Shown here: one piece after another, positions 1 through 11,700 of the stretch | Layout of the letters: every line of letters begins with the position of its first letter | Numbering within the stretch: position 1 is the stretch's first letter | DNA from: Bacteroidota bacterium | Lineage (GTDB): Bacteria; Bacteroidota; Bacteroidia; AKYH767-A; OLB10 | Direction: 5' to 3' | Assembly: GCA_016699635.1 (NCBI GenBank) | Contig: CP064983.1 | Coordinates: forward strand, 2,232,001 to 2,296,000 | Length of the DNA stretch: 64,000 nucleotides | Made by a program: the position numbers and the translations under genes | Notes under the pieces: model-generated | What the model was told of the DNA's origin: nothing | Databases searched by the model: none | What the model saw: only the letters and a program-made list of their open reading frames with translations

Positions 1-2394
1 TAACACAACAAGTATGTTTGATGTTGCCGATTTGCTTGAGTCACCACAAACAACCATTGCAGTTTTAGCTACAGGAGCACGTAATGCAGAACTGCTTTAT
101 CTTGTTCCTTCACGTAAGGAATTAAATATTGATGCATTACAAAAGGCATTAACGGGTCAGCTGAGCGAAAACAAATCAAGAACATTTGCCGGTGTCAGCA
201 TTTACGAACTTCAGTTTAGTAATTTTAGTTCATCATTTACATTTGCTTTTGCCAATGGCATTTTTATTGGAAGCTTTAACGCAGGTTTGGTTGAAGATGC
301 TATCAGGCAACAGGCAACAGGTAAGCCCTTTGGTGGTAATGTTTCGGCACAAAAGCTGTACAAAGAAATAGCTGTTTCATCAGGAACAATACTTGGTCTC
401 AATTATCCTGCATTGAAAAACTTTTTAGTGTTGCAATAAGTTCAGACAATGTTATTGAGTTAAATAATCTTGAAAAATGGACAGAATGGTATTTTCATAA
501 TCTGACATTTGATGGCAATTCAATAAATGCCAATGGCTCAGTGCTTGTATCAGATTCAACACAACAAATTGCAGATTTTGGAAATGTGCGTTCTTCAACT
601 GATTTGTTGTGGTCAGTGCTGCCTGATGATGTTTCTGCATTACAGATTTTTTCCTTTAAAGATGCTCTAATTTGGAGTGATAAAAATCAAAGAAGGAATG
701 CAGATAATGAAGTAATCATCAACTATATAAAGCAAGTATCTGTAACAGAAACAAAGCTTAGGGTGGAAATAAGAAAAGATTTTTCGACTATAGTTGGAGA
801 AATTGGAGCTATTGCCATTAATGGTAATCCAACTTCATTGCTTGAGAATAATTCAGTGGCAATATTGCAGCTAAAGGATCAGAAAAAGTCATTGACTCAA
901 TTACTGGCACTAAGCAAAAAGCTTTCAAAAAATAAAGACGTTATTGCTGTAGAGAAATTTCGTAATCATGAAATACGCTTTTTAAATTGTGATGGACTCT
1001 TACCGGCAATGTTTGGAAATGCTTTTAATGTTATCAGAAAAAATTATTTTACAACTCATAACGGTTTTGTAATATTTGCTAATAAGCCAAGTCAGTTACG
1101 TGGGTTTATTGATGATGTTGAAGATAATGAAATGCTTAATAAGAATGAAGTGTATCAGCAGAATAAGTCAGTTTTATCTGAAAGCTTGTCTTATGCTTTA
1201 TTCTTAAGACCAACTAATCTTAATTCATATTTTCAATCTGTTGCAAACAGTAATACATTAAAAGCATTGGCGGCATCAGATCTGATGTATAAGTTCAGTA
1301 GTTTTTATTATTACATTCAACCGGGTATTTCCGGGAAAGTTGACTGTAACTTTAGAATTGTTATACAGCAACAAAAACAACAAAAATTGTCTGAGCCAAA
1401 GTGGTCGTTTTTTACAGATTCTGCAATACACTGCGGACCATATATTTTTACCAGCGACAATGGCATTTCAATCTTGTTTCAGGATTCAACAAAAAGTTTA
1501 ATCTGTCTGGATGGCAGTGGTAATGTAAGTTGGAAAACAACTATAAGCGGATTTATTAACGGAGAAATTTCTCAAACTATAAATGACCAGTCAGGTATGA
1601 TACAATTTATTTGTAATACTAACGACAGCATGTATATGTTTAATCAAAATGGTGTTATGCCGGCACATTATCCGTTTAAATTGCCTGTTCATTCACGTTA
1701 TGGTATTGTAGCATCACCAAATACTAATGTTCTTTTTGTAGCAGGTGAGAATAACTTAATGTATGCGTTTGATCCGGGCAGCAGACCTTCACAAAATTGG
1801 AATACAGTTCAATTTGAAGGCAACTTATTTAATGCATCAATTGATGCATTAGGTAGGTTTGTTTACATAATGGATGGCGATAAGTTAAGACTATATTCAA
1901 CAGATGGAAAACTGATTTTATCGAAGCCGTCAACTGAATTTAGAGTAAATTCAATGCAATGGGTCAATGACTCTGTGCCATCACTCTTTATGCTGAATAA
2001 TGATGGAAAAATTGTTGTTTGGAATATAGATGGTACTTATAAAATTGCATCAAGCGACAGTACTTTTGATTTTGCGGAAACATGTGGTTCAGGTACAGCA
2101 AGAATTTGGTACACTATTAAAGGTAGGGAATTGAATATATTGGATTACACATTCAAAGCAGTTGAAAATGTAGATTTAAGTAAAGTTGAGTTTAACAACA
2201 TGCAACTTTTTAATACAGGAAATGAAATTTTATGTATCCTTAAAGGATCTGAAAATATTACAATTTACAGAGGTGATTTAAAAATAGTACCACAGGTAAT
2301 TCCTGCAGCGGATTTTGCTGTTAAAACATTTCAGGGGAAAACCTATTTGATTTCTCGTTCAGGAAATGGTAAACTTACCTTTTATGTACTTTAA
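1..2394 (+). CDS. Partial protein of unknown function with C-terminal propeller-like repeats, frameshifted
   Basis: The frame is already open at the left edge of the window, and the ATG at 14 has no visible ribosome site, so the N-terminus probably lies outside. The protein reads in one frame to a stop at 439 and in another frame from about 421 onward. Joining them across the A5-C-T5 tract at 416-426 gives about 790 continuous residues ending at 2394. The last 300 residues hold repeated short blades (LICLDGSGNVSWK, MYAFDPGS, LRLYSTDGK) like PQQ/WD-type beta-propellers. The N-terminal part is not recognised. The end overlaps the convergent serine hydrolase gene by 4 bp. Function is unknown; a surface or periplasmic role is only an inference from the propeller. 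Confidence 0.6.
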
Positions 2395-3914
2395 TTATTT
2401 TGTTTGGTACACTTGTAATACTGATAGTCAATAAAATCATTTACTTTAACTGTGATATTATTTACCTTCCCATTAACAACTTCAAAGGGAAAAGAGTGAA
2501 TACCATAGGTAGGGTCGTTAAAAGTACAGAGTAATGACTTTTCAGAGAGTGGTTTAAGTGCACCACGTAATTTTGGATGATGTGAAAAACACATTGTAAG
2601 GCCTGATTTTTCTTTTTTGATTTCTATTTCTCCATATACCTCATTGGAATATTTTCCAACCAATGCAACATCTGCAACATTAAGACGAACTCCTGCATTG
2701 GCCTGCTTTTTTAAATTCTGTATTTCTTCCGACTCAGTAATGTTGTTTTTTGAATAAATGCCGTAGTAGTTTTCGCTAACATTTGTGTATGCTTGATTTG
2801 CAAAATAATTAATCAGTTGCTGACGTAATGCTCCGTAAAACCAATTAGCATCAGTATTAGTCAGAATCACAAAACCTGCATTCAGTTCAGGTAATAAAGT
2901 GGTGTTGGTCACAAAGCCATTGGCACCGCCATCATGCGATACAATTTTGTAACCATACATATCTTCTGACTTCCATCCAAGGCCGTAATTTTGAAAGTGA
3001 TTTGAAGGCATACGTGCAGAGCCCGTCTCTCTTACAATCATATAAGAATTTTGAGTAGTGTTAATCACTGCAGAAGGAATCACTTCTTTGTTTTCATATT
3101 TACCTTTGTTTAATTGCATCATTATCCAATGTGAGATATCGTTAACGCATGAGTTTATTGATGCGCAGGCACCAATGTTGTCAATGTTTGCATAGTCCAA
3201 TAAAACTAATTTGTTGTCAACTAGTGTATATGGTTTTGCCGCATTCGCATCTGTTACAATTTTTTGATGAAATACACTGCTGCGATTCATTTGTAACGGT
3301 TTAAAAAAATGATAATCGAAAAAATCCTGCCATGAAGTATCAGTAACTGCTTTGATAACCTCGCCTGCTGTTACATAGCCCATATTACAATATCCATACT
3401 TGGCACGAAACTCATTTACGGGCTGAACATTTCTCATATTTTTTATTAATGCATCAGTTGTCATATTGCAATCCCAATTCAAAAAATCACTTTGAAAGGT
3501 ATAAAAACCAATTCTATGGCAGAGGATATCTTTAATTGTAACCATTTCTGTTGCACATGGATCTTTAAGTTGAAACCAGGGGAGATATTTAGTTACTTTA
3601 TCATCTAATGAAATCCGCTTTTGATAATCTAAGAGTGCCAATGCAGTTCCTGTAAAAGCCTTCGTATTGCTGGCAATTTGAAATAAAGTAAACTCATCTA
3701 CCTTGTCCGGTTTCCCTGTTTCTCTCAATCCATAGCCTTTCGTGGTGATTACCTTTCCATCTTTTACAATGGCAATGGCAACACCTGGTATTTGCCATCG
3801 TTGCATTTCACGATTAATGTAGTTGTCAAGACTGTCTTTTAAAAAATCGCCTTGTGCAAATGTTTGAAAGGTGGTTAACACTGTTAACAGAAAAAGACCT
3901 AAGAGTTTTTTCAT
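2391..3914 (-). CDS. Serine hydrolase, beta-lactamase/class C PBP family, with DUF3471-like C-terminal domain
   Basis: A 507-residue protein that begins with a clear signal peptide (cut near residue 20, after QTFA), so it acts in the periplasm or at the surface. The three motifs of the class C beta-lactamase fold are visible: SxxK as S82-N-T-K85, YxN as Y175-C-N177, and the KTG-box equivalent H327-D-G. The last 100 residues form a separate beta-rich domain like DUF3471, which is often fused to such esterases or D-aminopeptidases. The substrate cannot be told: peptide, ester or beta-lactam are all possible, and true beta-lactamase activity is unlikely. It is divergent from the yggS gene. Confidence 0.87.
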   Translation of the reverse strand: MKKLLGLFLLTVLTTFQTFAQGDFLKDSLDNYINREMQRWQIPGVAIAIVKDGKVITTKGYGLRETGKPDKVDEFTLFQIASNTKAFTGTALALLDYQKRISLDDKVTKYLPWFQLKDPCATEMVTIKDILCHRIGFYTFQSDFLNWDCNMTTDALIKNMRNVQPVNEFRAKYGYCNMGYVTAGEVIKAVTDTSWQDFFDYHFFKPLQMNRSSVFHQKIVTDANAAKPYTLVDNKLVLLDYANIDNIGACASINSCVNDISHWIMMQLNKGKYENKEVIPSAVINTTQNSYMIVRETGSARMPSNHFQNYGLGWKSEDMYGYKIVSHDGGANGFVTNTTLLPELNAGFVILTNTDANWFYGALRQQLINYFANQAYTNVSENYYGIYSKNNITESEEIQNLKKQANAGVRLNVADVALVGKYSNEVYGEIEIKKEKSGLTMCFSHHPKLRGALKPLSEKSLLCTFNDPTYGIHSFPFEVVNGKVNNITVKVNDFIDYQYYKCTKQNN

Positions 3915-4006
3915 TTCGATAAATTTAATGTATCAAATGTATGGAATTTTAAATATACAAGCACCTGCATTGTAGTTTATCCGGAATACCGGTTTTACTT
4001 TCTGAG

Positions 4007-4036
4007 AGCAAGCTATGCCAATGGGTGTGGCTTGCT
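4007..4036. other. Small hairpin in the divergent intergenic region
   Basis: AGCAAGC at 4007-4013 pairs with GCTTGCT at 4030-4036, and TATTTTTGT follows. It looks like a weak terminator, but it sits between two divergent genes where no transcript should end, so it may be a regulatory element or chance. Confidence 0.25.
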
Positions 4037-4044
4037 TATTTTTG
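4037..4044 (+). promoter_or_regulatory. Candidate -7 promoter box for yggS
   Basis: TATTTTTG fits the Bacteroidota -7 consensus TAnnTTTG and lies 73 bp before the yggS ATG. No convincing -33 TTG box is seen at the usual spacing, so support is weak. Confidence 0.25.
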
Positions 4045-4069
4045 TAGAAAGATTTTTCTAAACTATAAA

Positions 4070-4115
4070 TGAGTCTCAGATAAATTACGAATTTTACCGT
4101 TGATTATCTGACTCA
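4070..4115. repeat. Imperfect inverted repeat just before the yggS start
   Basis: TGAGTCTCAGATAA at 4070-4083 is matched by TTATCTGACTCA at 4104-4115, inverted, with a two-base gap in the pairing. It ends one base before the ATG at 4117, so it could fold in the mRNA leader and cover the ribosome site, or serve as an operator. Confidence 0.4.
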
Positions 4116-4116
4116 G

Positions 4117-4776
4117 ATGTTTAATACAGAGAAATACAAAAAAATATGTGAAGAGTTGTTGCCTTATAAAGCCAACCTTATTGCAGTTACCAAAACTAAA
4201 CCTGTTACAGATATTGAGGCTGCCATTCAAAATGGACAAATGCTTTTTGGCGAGAATTATGTGCAGGAACTGGTGGAGAAGGTGCCTGTCTTACCGAAAA
4301 ATATTCAATGGCATTTTATCGGCAATCTACAACGCAATAAAGTAAAACAGATTGCACCATTTATTCATACTGTACAAACGGTTGATAGTAGAAAACTTTT
4401 AAATGAATTAAATAAACATGCTGCATCAAATAACAGAGTAATTAAAGTGCTTTTACAGGTACATATTGCAAAAGAAGAAGCAAAGTTTGGGTTCTCTGAA
4501 GTTGAAGTGCAAATGTTGGTTGATGAAGGGGTGTTTGAACAATACAACAATATTAGTTTTAATGGATTGATGGGGATGGCAACTAATACCGATGATACTA
4601 TGCAAGTGCGTTCTGAGTTCAAGCAGTTGTATGGATTGTATAAATCACTTTCCGATGCATTTGACAGAAATGAGTCTCCGGTATTAAGTATGGGCATGAC
4701 ATCCGATTATAAAATTGCATTAGATGAAGGAAGTAATATGATTCGAATAGGTTCAGCATTGTTTGGAAGCAGATAG
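4117..4776 (+). CDS. yggS: YggS/PROSC family pyridoxal phosphate homeostasis protein
   Basis: A 219-residue single-domain TIM-barrel protein of the PLP-binding YggS/PLPBP family, which buffers free pyridoxal phosphate and has no known catalytic turnover. Visible family marks are the PLP lysine K26 in AVTKTKP, then GENYVQE, WHFIGNLQRNK, the GLMGMAT strand and the C-terminal phosphate-binding MGMTSDYKIALDEGSNMIR followed by IGSALFG. Length is typical. The ATG at 4117 follows an inverted repeat. The stop is 4 bp before the next gene, an EamA transporter, so the two probably share a transcript. Confidence 0.93.
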   Translation: MFNTEKYKKICEELLPYKANLIAVTKTKPVTDIEAAIQNGQMLFGENYVQELVEKVPVLPKNIQWHFIGNLQRNKVKQIAPFIHTVQTVDSRKLLNELNKHAASNNRVIKVLLQVHIAKEEAKFGFSEVEVQMLVDEGVFEQYNNISFNGLMGMATNTDDTMQVRSEFKQLYGLYKSLSDAFDRNESPVLSMGMTSDYKIALDEGSNMIRIGSALFGSR

Positions 4777-4780
4777 TTAT

Positions 4781-5737
4781 ATGGGATTGTTCTTTGCACT
4801 TATTACAACACTTTCCTGGTCTATCGGTATTTTTCCATTTACAGAAGCCAGCCGAAAACTTGGAGTAAATTCACTTAATCATTTCAGATTATTTCTTGCT
4901 GTAGCTTTACTTTTCGCAACAGCATTATTAATAAATCATTCAGAGTTTATCAATCTTTTCAATGAGCAGTATGTTCAGGCTTGGATTTGGTTTGGACTTT
5001 CAGGTGTTGTTGGGTTAGCATTAGGTGACTATTTTTATTTTGGACTCTATGCAATAATGGGAGCCAGGATAGGAAGTATTTTTTCTACACTTTCACCGGC
5101 AGCAGCATTAGTAACATCTTATTTTTTTGTTGACGAACGTATTAATTTTATTGGTGTAATAGGAATATTTCTCACCATGGCAGGAGTAATATTTATTTCT
5201 ATTTCAAAAAGTGAAAACCTGTCAGCAGAAGAAGGCAGGTATGGAAGTGACGTTAAAGGTGTTTTGTTTGGTGTTCTTGCAGCTTTTTGTCAGGGAGTTG
5301 GATTGGTACTTGCCAAGAAAGGTTTTGTTGTATTAGAACAGGAAGGGAAATTTATTCATCCAATTAATGCAACATTTGTCAGAATGGTTGTTTCGTTGGC
5401 AACTTTAATTTTGATAACTACAATATTTAGAAAATGGAAGGAGGTTTTGCGACCACTAAAATCAAATAGTGCAGGGCTAAAATATGCAGCAGTAGGAACT
5501 TTTTTCGGACCTGTTTTTGGTGTCTGTATGTCGCTTTATACAATTGCTGTACTTGAAGCCACAGTTGCACAAACAATTTTTTCATTAGTACCTGTTGTGG
5601 CAGCATTAATAGCCCGTTATTTCTATAAAGAAAAATTTACTTTAGCATCTGTAATTGCAACAATAATTGCTGTTGCCGGAGTGGTGTTATTGATAAGGCG
5701 AAATGAAGTCCTTGAATGTTTGTATAAATCTAATTGA
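4781..5737 (+). CDS. EamA/DMT family transporter
   Basis: An integral inner-membrane protein of about 318 residues with ten hydrophobic helices arranged as two EamA repeats, as in drug/metabolite exporters. Each half opens with a long helix pair (GLFFALITTLSWSIGIFPFT; VLFGVLAAFCQGVGLVLA) and ends with GVIFISISK or AGVVLLIRR. The ATG at 4781 is preferred over a TTG at 4763 that lies inside yggS. The substrate is unknown. It follows yggS by 4 bp and precedes the M1 peptidase gene by 3 bp, so the three are likely an operon. Confidence 0.88.
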   Translation: MGLFFALITTLSWSIGIFPFTEASRKLGVNSLNHFRLFLAVALLFATALLINHSEFINLFNEQYVQAWIWFGLSGVVGLALGDYFYFGLYAIMGARIGSIFSTLSPAAALVTSYFFVDERINFIGVIGIFLTMAGVIFISISKSENLSAEEGRYGSDVKGVLFGVLAAFCQGVGLVLAKKGFVVLEQEGKFIHPINATFVRMVVSLATLILITTIFRKWKEVLRPLKSNSAGLKYAAVGTFFGPVFGVCMSLYTIAVLEATVAQTIFSLVPVVAALIARYFYKEKFTLASVIATIIAVAGVVLLIRRNEVLECLYKSN

Positions 5738-5740
5738 GTG

Positions 5741-8727
5741 ATGAGAAGAATAGTTTTACTTGTTTTTGGTTTTGTTTGTATTGTTAAGATTGCAATTGGT
5801 GAAAAACCTTATTTCCAGCAACGTGTAGATTATAAAATCTCAGTTTCATTGGATGATAAGAAAAATTTTCTTTCGGATTCGAAGAATTGATTTATCGTAA
5901 TAATTCGCAAGATACTTTACGTGAGCTGTTTTTTCACCTTTGGCCGAATGCTTATAAAGACAGGAGTACTGCATTGTGTAAGCAATTGGTAAGTCAGGGG
6001 AATATGAGTCTGTATTTTGCAAATGATGAGCAAAGAGGATTTATTGATAGTCTGAATTTTAGAGTTGATGATAAAGTTGTGTCATTAGTTTATGATTCCA
6101 TTAATATTGATATATGTAAAATTGTTCTGAATAAACCATTATTGCCTAACGACACAATCTTAATTACAACACCATTCAGAATAAAAATTCCTGATGCAAA
6201 GTTTTCAAGACTTGGTCATGTTGGACAGTCTTACATGATTTCGCAATGGTATCCTAAGCCCGCAGTTTATGATAAAGATGGATGGCATACTATGCCTTAT
6301 TTATCTCAGGGAGAATTTTATTCTGAGTTCGGTTCTTTTCTGGTGGATATAACTGTGCCTGCAAATTATGTTGTAGCAGCTTCAGGCTATTTAAAAACTC
6401 CTTCAGAAGTTGAGTTTATTAATAAAAAAATAAAGACAGAAAGCAATCAAATTAATTTTGATAAACAAAATACTTTTCCTGAATCAGAAAGTTCAAGTAA
6501 GTCAATTCGTTTTGCACTTGACAGCGTGCATGATTTTGCCTGGTTTGCAGATAAGCGATTCCGTATTGTATCAAAAGTTATAAAGTTAGCTTCCGGACAT
6601 GAGGTGGAATGTCGTGCATATTATACACCTGCTAATTCTTATGTCTGGCATCGTGCTGCTGATTATGTTGCTGAAGCAGTTTTGTTTTATTCTAAATATG
6701 TTGGAGAATATCCTTATGGTGTTTGTACTGCTGTTGATGGAACAATTGCCGCAGGCGGAGGAATGGAATATCCAACAATAACGGTAATTGGGAGTACTGG
6801 TAATAGTATGGTCTTGAATCAAAGTATTGCCCATGAAGTGGGGCATAATTGGTTTTATGGCATACTTGCAAGCAATGAAAGAAAGTTGCCTTGGATGGAT
6901 GAAGGTATAAATTCGTTTTATGAGCAATTGTATATGATACAGTATTATGCAAGGGAAAGTGCTGCAGCATATCAGTTGACTGGAGTGCCATTAAAAATTG
7001 CAAAGACTTTTGGTGCAGATAAAATGTCGTTTGCGGGGTTTAATAAGATTAGCTATTTACTCACAGCCAGAACCAATGATGACCAAAGTAGTGGACTTAC
7101 AAGTGAGTATTTTTCGAATCTAAACTATGGTGCTGATATTTATTCTAAAATACCTTTATGTTTTTCACAACTCAGAGATTTTTTAGGGCATGAGAAATAT
7201 GATTCCTGTATGCAGACTTATTTTAATACTTGGAAGTTCAGACACCCTGATGAAGCAGCAATTCAAAATGTGTTTGAGACTACTTCCGGAAAATCGTTAG
7301 GTTGGTTTTTTAACGGAATGATTGATAGTAATTCGAAATCAGATGCTAAAATCTGTAAAGTGAATACTGATTCAGGAGGGACTGATGTATTGCTAAAGAA
7401 TAGAGGAAATCTTGCTATGCCTGTTAATGTGTCTTTTTACAATAAAGAAAAGTTAATTGCCTCGCAATGGACAGGAGTTTTTGACGGCAAATTCAAGTTG
7501 TCAAGTTCTGTTTCAGGTGCAGATAAAATTGTGTTAGATACTTATGATCAAAGTTTGGATTTAAATCCATTTAATAATTCAATGAAAACAAAAGGTGTGT
7601 TTAGAAAATGGAAACCATTACAACTTCGTTTTTTAACAATGCTCGAAAATCCTGAAAGGACACAGTTGTTTTATCTGCCTGCTGTTGCATATAATAATTA
7701 CAACGGATGGATGGCAGGCGTTATTCTGCATAACTATTCATTGTTGAGTAAAAAATTTGAATTTGGAATTGTACCAATGTATGCATTCAAATCAAAATCT
7801 GTTGCAGGTGTTGCAACTGCAAGTTATCAGTTTAATATTTACAATGGTTGGTTTGACAGAATAATTGCTAAGATATCACCTACACTATTTGATGAGGGGT
7901 TATCTGAAAATAGAAGTATCTTTAAAGGATACTTTTCTGTTCCTGCATCATTGAGTTTTAGAATCCGTAAGTCACAGTATAAGCCATATTCAGAAAAGTA
8001 CGTAAACATTATTCATCATTATATAAACCAAACATTCAGTACACAAAATAATTCGTCAGCAACCAATGAAATCAATATTACACAACTTGAGTTTGCAAGT
8101 TTTAATTACAGTAAAACAGACCCCGGTTCATTGTCATTTATTCTCGAAAAAGGAGGTCACTATGCTAAGTTAACAGGAACATGGAAAAAGGAAATAACAT
8201 TAACGCGGAGAAAAAAAGATTTGTCATTGCGTTTTTTTGCAGGAACATTTTTAGATAATTCTGATTATGGAGGAGAAGCTAATTTCCGTTCAAGTGCATG
8301 GCGCGGTACTGATGATTATTCTTATTCAGGTTTGTGGTTTGGCAGGAATGAATACGATGGATTCTGGGCGCATCAAATGCAAAGAGCAGATGGTGCAATG
8401 GCAGCATATTATCCTGTCCGTACAGATCATTGGCTTGCTGCATTAAATGTTTCAGTTAAAACACCGGTATCAGGCTTGAGATTATTTGCTGATGGAATTA
8501 CATTTTATAATGCAAACAAAGTAAGTCCTGGTGCAACGGTAGTTCGTTACGATGCCGGTATCATGTTAAGTATAGTTCATGATGCATTTGAGATTTATTG
8601 GCCACTGATTGTTTCAAAGGAAGTAAGAGATTACTATGACTTGAATGATATAAAACTAGCAGACAGGATCCGGTTTGTTTTTAATATTAACAAACTGAAT
8701 CCTGTCTTGCTACGCAAAATGCGCTGA
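5741..8727 (+). CDS. M1 family zinc metallopeptidase (aminopeptidase), frameshifted near the N-terminus
   Basis: A long exported metallopeptidase of about 995 residues. A short N-terminal part (ATG at 5741, hydrophobic signal MRRIVLLVFGFVCIV) runs into a stop at 5888. The rest is open from 5887 in another frame, and one missing base in TCGGATTC (5873-5880) would join them as ...NFLSGFEELIYRNNS. The M1 marks are the exopeptidase motif GGGMEYP, the zinc site HEVGH (6832-6846) and the second zinc ligand E in WMDEGINSFYEQ. The C-terminal 350 residues are beta-rich, a common extension in Bacteroidota M1 proteins. The true N-terminus depends on correcting the indel. Confidence 0.88.
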
Positions 8728-8732
8728 GATTT

Positions 8733-11700
8733 TTATCTGTATTCCGAAATTTTCAATCTATACGGTTTATCATTGAAGAATAGTGTTACATTATAAACTC
8801 CCGAAGGATGTCCATCAGCAATAGCACTGAACGGAATGCTGTAGCTGCCTTTAGTTTGCATTCCTGCATCAATATTTTTCAATATTCTACCTGTCATATC
8901 AGTAATTAGAATTACAACACTGCCATCAGTTGGAATTGAGTAATTAATTTTTGTGCTACCACGATATGGATTAGGTGCAGCACTCAGTATAACATTTTTC
9001 AAGTCACCAATCATAGCAGTTTTTACAAAACTATATTCAAACTTACCGTCATAATCAATCTGCTTCAATCGGTAGTAGTATAGAACACCCTCTTTAACAT
9101 TTTTATCTTCGTAACTATAATTGTTTACCTGATTGGTAGTTCCATGTCCATCAACCCAGGTGATATTGTCGAAGTTGTTGCCATCAGTACTTCTCTCCAA
9201 ATAGAATCCTGCATTATTTTTCTCACTAGCTGTTGACCAAGTCAGGAAAATACTTTGTTTACCAGCTGTTGCTTCGAATGAAAGTAATTCTACAGGTAAT
9301 GGCGATACCTTACCTTGTGCTGTACCCACTAATATGCTTTGTCCGCTAGTGAAACTCAACCCTACACCATTTCTTAATACAGCTGTTACAGGAGGAGTTA
9401 CGCATCCGCCACTAATTACAGGTGGAATCATCCATCCTGCACCATTTGGATTGATACCAACACCATAATTTGTTTTGGCATTTGTATATGTACGATTGTA
9501 TAAGGTAATATTAGCTTCGCCATTTGCTGTATTTGCAGGTGTTAATGTCCAATAGCCATTGTTTAACATGGTGTCATTGTAGTTCATTAGACAAGGTGCA
9601 TCTAATCCTAGTCCCCAAATGTCTGTTAAATAGTCGGAGAATGAGGCTTGAATACTTCCTACTGCCGGACTTATTCCATTATATAAATTCAAGTTTAAAC
9701 GTTGATATCCTTTTGTTGCATTTCCAACAGGGAAGTCATAAACTCTTGGCGAAACAATTGTAGGAACATTTCGTCTGAGATTACCTTCAATATAGGAACT
9801 ACTCGAACCTGCACTAACTGCAGATGCAGCATCATTCATTACATAAACTTCGTTTGCAGAAGTGGTTTGTATTTTTGATGCTATTAGACTTAAACTTCCG
9901 GTAGGTCCTATCTTCATATCACGGATAAGAACTACAGTGTTTCCGCTTTTGTTTACAATCACATTGGTCAGCGTATCATTGTTGCTGATGTTTTGTGTAC
10001 TAGTACCGGTTAATACTAAGTTTCCATTATTTCCCATATTAAACTGACCGGCAGAATTTGATAAGCTTCCTTTCAATGTAACAGTCTTGTTGATGGCATC
10101 AAATCTTGAGCTAGGACCAATTAATGCCAAACTTCCCTGCATTTCTATATTTTGAAGTAAGTCAACTTTTCCACCTGTTTTGTTTACAGTGATATGCGAG
10201 AATCTGTTTGGAGAAACCAAGTTTCCATTTAAAGTTTGATTTACGCTACCATTTCCGAAAAGAAACCCTGATCCTGTTGCAATATTTAATTCTCCATTAT
10301 TCTGCACATTTCCACAAATAGAGAGGAACTGATTGTTGTCCATTATTAGAGTTCCACCCGGTTCAAGTTTAAGGTCTTTACAAGTGGCACCTGCTGTTCC
10401 AATATAAGGTTGATTTGCAGATGAAAGTGGTATGACAGCATCTACGGTACAACTTGGAATATTACATCCACCCCAGTTAGCAGCAGTAAACCAATCATTG
10501 CTTTCTGCTCCAGTCCAATAGGCTGTTGTTCCCCCTGCAGTATAATCTACAGGAGCAGAAGCAGGGAAATTTAAGGTAAACCCTGAAATACTATTCGAAT
10601 AATTACTTACAACTAAAATATATACTTCACCTGCAGCTACACTAAGTCTTGATTGATATGCTCCCCCAAAACCGGGGTAAGCCGGTGGTGCAGTTCCATT
10701 GGAACCACTGTATAAACCAGTAATTCCAAGAGGACTATAATTACATTTTACAGGTGTAGCACCAGCAGCAATTCCTGCACATGTTGTAGCACCGGTACCT
10801 GCAATTTTCCATACAGCAAAGTCATAATCTGTACATGCTGTACTTGGCGCACCCACCCAGTCATTCGGAATTAAGTTAAATTCAAGATTTCCTGCTGAAG
10901 CAATGTTAATCTGATACCAAGCAGAGCCACGTTCTGCTCGTGTAAGACAGTTGGTTCCTGCACCAGGGAAATCACATCGGTTCCCGAATAACTGAAATCC
11001 CGGGTCGCCAACCTGAGTATTTGGATTACAAACAATAATTGGAGTACTACATTCCTGACCTTCTATGTCAGGCATTGTGCCTGCACCGTCAATAGCAATA
11101 ATACTGAATGTGCCTGTAGAATAATTTTCGCCATCAACTACTACATAATAAGTATTTCCGGGAATTAATCCTGCTAACGATAATTCAGACATTGTTGTAG
11201 GGGTATTTGGAACAGCTACGCCACATCCAGGTGCGTTAAGGTTACACGCTACTAATGCCATACCTGAACCACAAACACCACTGTAAGCAGCAATTTGTGT
11301 TCTTCTTATAGTTCCGGGGCTAGTACGAACTCTTACATTTCCTGAAGCAGGTGCAATAAAACTATACCAAACGCTATTTACAGTATTTGGTGCTGACCAA
11401 CAACCCGGAGCTGCCGGTTCGCCACTGCCATCGGCACAATGTGTATTACCTGTGTAATACAATCCTAATTCCATGCTTTGTGCATTACAAGGCAAATCAT
11501 TATAAACAGAACTGATGCTGGCAATTGCTATTTTATAATCAGCATTCATTGGGTCTGCCCATGTATCAACAATAATGTAATATGTTCCTGCTGCAGGAAG
11601 TGTTACACTACCTGAAATAAATCCGCTTGTAGCACCACCTAAATTTCCTATACATGTTGTGCCTGGTGCATCGGGACAACCATTGTAAACCTGATAGCCA

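Noticed and set aside
6586..7003. Minus-strand open frames inside the M1 peptidase gene
   Set aside because: They are shadows of a clear coding frame with zinc-peptidase motifs and have no domain of their own.
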